A stretch of 6,337 nt of DNA, taken from Candidatus Omnitrophica bacterium UBA1562. Its GTDB lineage: Bacteria > Omnitrophota > Gorgyraeia > Gygaellales > Profunditerraquicolaceae. Below the pieces are notes generated by a model. That model saw nothing but the letters and a program-made list of their open reading frames with translations. It made no database searches and was not told the origin of the DNA. Made by a program: the position numbers and the translations under genes. The stretch is from assembly GCA_002322525.1 (NCBI GenBank), contig DCOU01000022.1:1-6337 (forward strand), given 5' to 3'. This document shows, piece after piece, positions 4,211 to 6,337 of this stretch (position 1 is its first letter; each line of letters starts with the position of its first letter).

Positions 4211-6180
4211 TCATTTGTCATTCTTTTAATATCTTTTATCTTATCTCTCAAAACCGCTGCCTTTTCAAACTGTAGATTCCGCGCTGCTAACTCCATCTCA
4301 TATTCTAATTCTGATATATATTTGTTTAACTCATAATCATCTTTATCCTGGCCGGTTAAATCTGCCACAAATTCCTCTGCCTCTTGGAAATCCTCAATTC
4401 CCTGTTTTATTGCTTTTTCAATGGAACGCGGCGTAATCTTATTTTTCTCGTTAAACTCCAGCTGCTTCTCTCTTCTCCTATTACTTTCTGCAATCGCCTT
4501 TTTCATTGAGCCGGTCATGACATCAGCATACATAATCACAGTTCCGTTTATATTGCGCGCTGCCCGCCCGGAAACCTGAATCAAAGATGTTGCGGAACGC
4601 AAAAACCCTTCTTTATCTGCATCCAAAATTGCCACCAGTGATACTTCGGGTAAATCCAGGCCTTCTCTAAGTAAATTTATCCCCACTAAACAATCGAATG
4701 TTTTCTGCCTTAGCTCTCTTAGGATTCTTGAGCGCTCAATAGTCTCTATCTCAGAGTGTAAATATCTTACCTTTAACCCCTTTTCTTGTAAATAAGTAGT
4801 TAAATCTTCAGCCATTCTTTTAGTCAGGGTAGTCACTAAAACCCTCTCGTTTCGACTGGCTCGTTTTCTTACCTCTTCGATTAAGTCCTCAATTTGGCCT
4901 TCGCTCGGCCTGACTATAATTGCAGGGTCAACTAAACCGGTGGGCCGGATAATCTGCTCAATAACCTTATCCTGGCTCTTTTTTATTTCGTATTCATCGG
5001 GTGTGGCTGAAACGAATATCTCCTGTTTTGCTAAACTCTCAAATTCCTCAAATTTTAAAGGCCGGTTATCCAGGCATGAAGGCAGCCTGAAGCCGTATTC
5101 TACCAAAACCTCTTTTCTTGCACGGTCTCCTTCGTACATACCTCGTATCTGGGGTATGGCTACATGTGACTCATCGATTATGGTTAAAAAACCCTGCGGA
5201 AAATAATCAATCAAGCAATAGGGCCGGCAGCCCGGAGGCCTTCCGGAAAGGATGCGCGAATAATTCTCAATGCCATGGCAATAGCCCATTTCCCTGAGCA
5301 TTTCCATATCGTAATGCGTGCGGGATTCAAGCCGTTGCGCCTCAAGCAGTTTATTCTTATTTTTTAAAAATTTAAGCTGGCCTTCTAATTCCCACTCAAT
5401 AGCTTTCAGAGCCACCTCAATTTTATCACTGGAAACAATAAAATGTTTGGCAGGATATATCGCCACTTTATCAAGGGTATCTAATGCCTGCCCGGTGAGA
5501 GGGTTTATCTTAAGAATCCTATCAATCGTATCATTGAAGAATTCTATACGCAATGCATCTTCCTGATAAGAGGGAAATATTTCCACCACATCGCCCCTGA
5601 CCCTGATTCTGCCGCGGATAAATTCATAGTCGTTTCTTTCATACTGAATCTGAATAAATCTTTCAAGTAGAATATCCCGGGAAATTTCCTGGCCTTTATT
5701 TATGAAAATAAGTGAGCCCTTATAATCTTCGGGTGAGCCTAAGTTATAAATACAGGATACCGAAGCAACAATCAAAACGTCTTGACGCGACATAAGGCTA
5801 CTGGTTGCCGACAGGCGCAGCCGGTCTAATCGGTCATTAATCGATGCGTCCTTTTCGATATATGTGTCTGTGGAAGGAATGTATGCCTCCGGCTGGTAAT
5901 AATCATAGTAACTAACAAAATATTCCACGGCGTTGTGCGGAAAGAATTCCTTAAATTCCGAATAAAGTTGAGCAGCTAAAGTCTTGTTGTGAGAAATTAT
6001 TAGCGTCGGCAGATTTACCTTTTCAATTGCAGCGGCTAAAGAAAAAGTCTTTCCTGAACCAGTGACTCCCAGAAGCGTTTGGTAGCGATTCCCCGATAAA
6101 ATTGATTCAGTTAGTTCTTTTATTGCCTTTGGCTGGTCGCCACAAGGCTTAAATTTCGAAACCAGCTTAAATCTATCCAT
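4171..6180 (-). CDS. uvrB: UvrB, excinuclease ABC subunit B
   Basis: Damage-verifying helicase-like subunit of nucleotide excision repair. It is loaded on DNA by UvrA, pries the strands apart with its beta-hairpin and recruits the nuclease UvrC. At 669 residues it is full length. Visible motifs: Walker A GVTGSGKT (38-45), the Tyr-rich beta-hairpin YYDYYQPEAYIP (91-102), Walker B DESH (336-339), SATP (391-394), motif V INLLREGLDLPE (501-512), motif VI QVSGRAARN (535-543), and a C-terminal UVR domain (about 621-652) that contacts UvrC. The tail after about residue 656 (KIPISNNTNTTK) is encoded by a repeat array rather than family sequence. No clear Shine-Dalgarno precedes the ATG. The start lies 2 nt after the nadC stop, so translational coupling to nadC is likely. 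The promoter must lie outside the window. Confidence 0.97.
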   Translation of the reverse strand: MDRFKLVSKFKPCGDQPKAIKELTESILSGNRYQTLLGVTGSGKTFSLAAAIEKVNLPTLIISHNKTLAAQLYSEFKEFFPHNAVEYFVSYYDYYQPEAYIPSTDTYIEKDASINDRLDRLRLSATSSLMSRQDVLIVASVSCIYNLGSPEDYKGSLIFINKGQEISRDILLERFIQIQYERNDYEFIRGRIRVRGDVVEIFPSYQEDALRIEFFNDTIDRILKINPLTGQALDTLDKVAIYPAKHFIVSSDKIEVALKAIEWELEGQLKFLKNKNKLLEAQRLESRTHYDMEMLREMGYCHGIENYSRILSGRPPGCRPYCLIDYFPQGFLTIIDESHVAIPQIRGMYEGDRARKEVLVEYGFRLPSCLDNRPLKFEEFESLAKQEIFVSATPDEYEIKKSQDKVIEQIIRPTGLVDPAIIVRPSEGQIEDLIEEVRKRASRNERVLVTTLTKRMAEDLTTYLQEKGLKVRYLHSEIETIERSRILRELRQKTFDCLVGINLLREGLDLPEVSLVAILDADKEGFLRSATSLIQVSGRAARNINGTVIMYADVMTGSMKKAIAESNRRREKQLEFNEKNKITPRSIEKAIKQGIEDFQEAEEFVADLTGQDKDDYELNKYISELEYEMELAARNLQFEKAAVLRDKIKDIKRMTNDKIPISNNTNTTK

Positions 6181-6182
6181 AA

Positions 6183-6337
6183 TCAGAAGATTTCCAAGCT
6201 GATGTCAACCGAATTTATAGAATGGGTTAATGCTCCGATAGAAATCATATCCACGCCTGTGGAGGCGACTGCTCTTACATTCTTCAAAGTAATACCGCCT
6301 GAAGCCTCTAATTTAGGTGATAGGTGATAGGTGATAG
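6183..6337 (-). CDS. nadC: Nicotinate-nucleotide pyrophosphorylase, C-terminal fragment (cut by window edge)
   Basis: The last 50 residues of an enzyme that converts quinolinate and PRPP to nicotinate mononucleotide, CO2 and PPi in NAD synthesis. The conserved C-terminal pattern is clear: KLEASGGITLKNV, then TGVDMISIGALTHS and DISLEIF. It includes the Glu of LEASGG and the glycine loop that bind the phosphoribosyl group. The gene ends TGA, 2 nt before the uvrB ATG. The seven residues before KLEASGG (ITYHLSP) are encoded by a heptamer tandem repeat and do not look like family sequence. The 5' part is outside the window, so I cannot tell whether the gene is intact. Confidence 0.88.
   Translation of the reverse strand, partial: ITYHLSPKLEASGGITLKNVRAVASTGVDMISIGALTHSINSVDISLEIF
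6314..6337. repeat. Heptamer tandem repeat within nadC (continues past the window edge?)
   Basis: TAGGTGA is repeated three times in perfect tandem (6314-6334), followed by TAG at the window end. Three 7-nt units equal 21 nt, so the nadC frame is preserved. Whether more units or an inverted arm follow lies outside the window. Confidence 0.85.

Overview
The window is a stretch of bacterial chromosome in which every gene I can support lies on the minus strand. Reading in the direction of transcription (right to left) the order is: the 3' end of nadC (cut by the window edge), uvrB, coaX, groES, groEL, and a small secreted Thr-Pro-rich protein of unknown function. No phage, transposase, CRISPR, tRNA or rRNA gene is visible. 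The organism is a bacterium of moderate GC with Shine-Dalgarno initiation at most genes and HrcA/CIRCE heat-shock control. The intergenic spaces are filled with short 7-8 nt repeat arrays and palindromes. That texture reminds me of uncultivated lineages such as Omnitrophota, but this is an impression and not a demonstrated assignment.

Layout. (i) 6183-6337: NadC C-terminus, which stops 2 nt before the uvrB ATG, so the two are probably cotranscribed and translationally coupled. (ii) 4171-6180: intact uvrB. (iii) 3271-4077: intact coaX (type III pantothenate kinase). (iv) 3121-3185: a hairpin, then a perfect TTGACA-N17-TATAAT promoter whose -10 overlaps a CIRCE operator; together these drive groES (2709-2999) and groEL (970-2610). 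(v) 861-893: a strong intrinsic terminator behind groEL, with a REP-like palindrome between it and the groEL stop. (vi) 126-626: a secreted-protein gene with its own promoter (685-712) and terminator (29-54).

The genes are housekeeping ones: NAD synthesis, nucleotide excision repair, coenzyme A synthesis and protein folding. The unusual part is what lies between and at the ends of them. Three intergenic regions each hold an array of a 7-8 nt word followed by an array of its reverse complement, giving a long imperfect hairpin, and each locus uses a different word. One array supplies the stop codon and last codons of uvrB, another includes the groES stop codon, and a third fills the groES 5' leader exactly between CIRCE and the ribosome binding site. 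A fourth heptamer array lies in frame inside nadC. The 3' end of coaX is made of two abutting palindromes, one of them a perfect 34-bp palindrome, which encode a C-terminal extension. I read this as a genome where small repeat elements accumulate at gene boundaries and are tolerated as protein tails. The family-level interpretation needs the rest of the genome.
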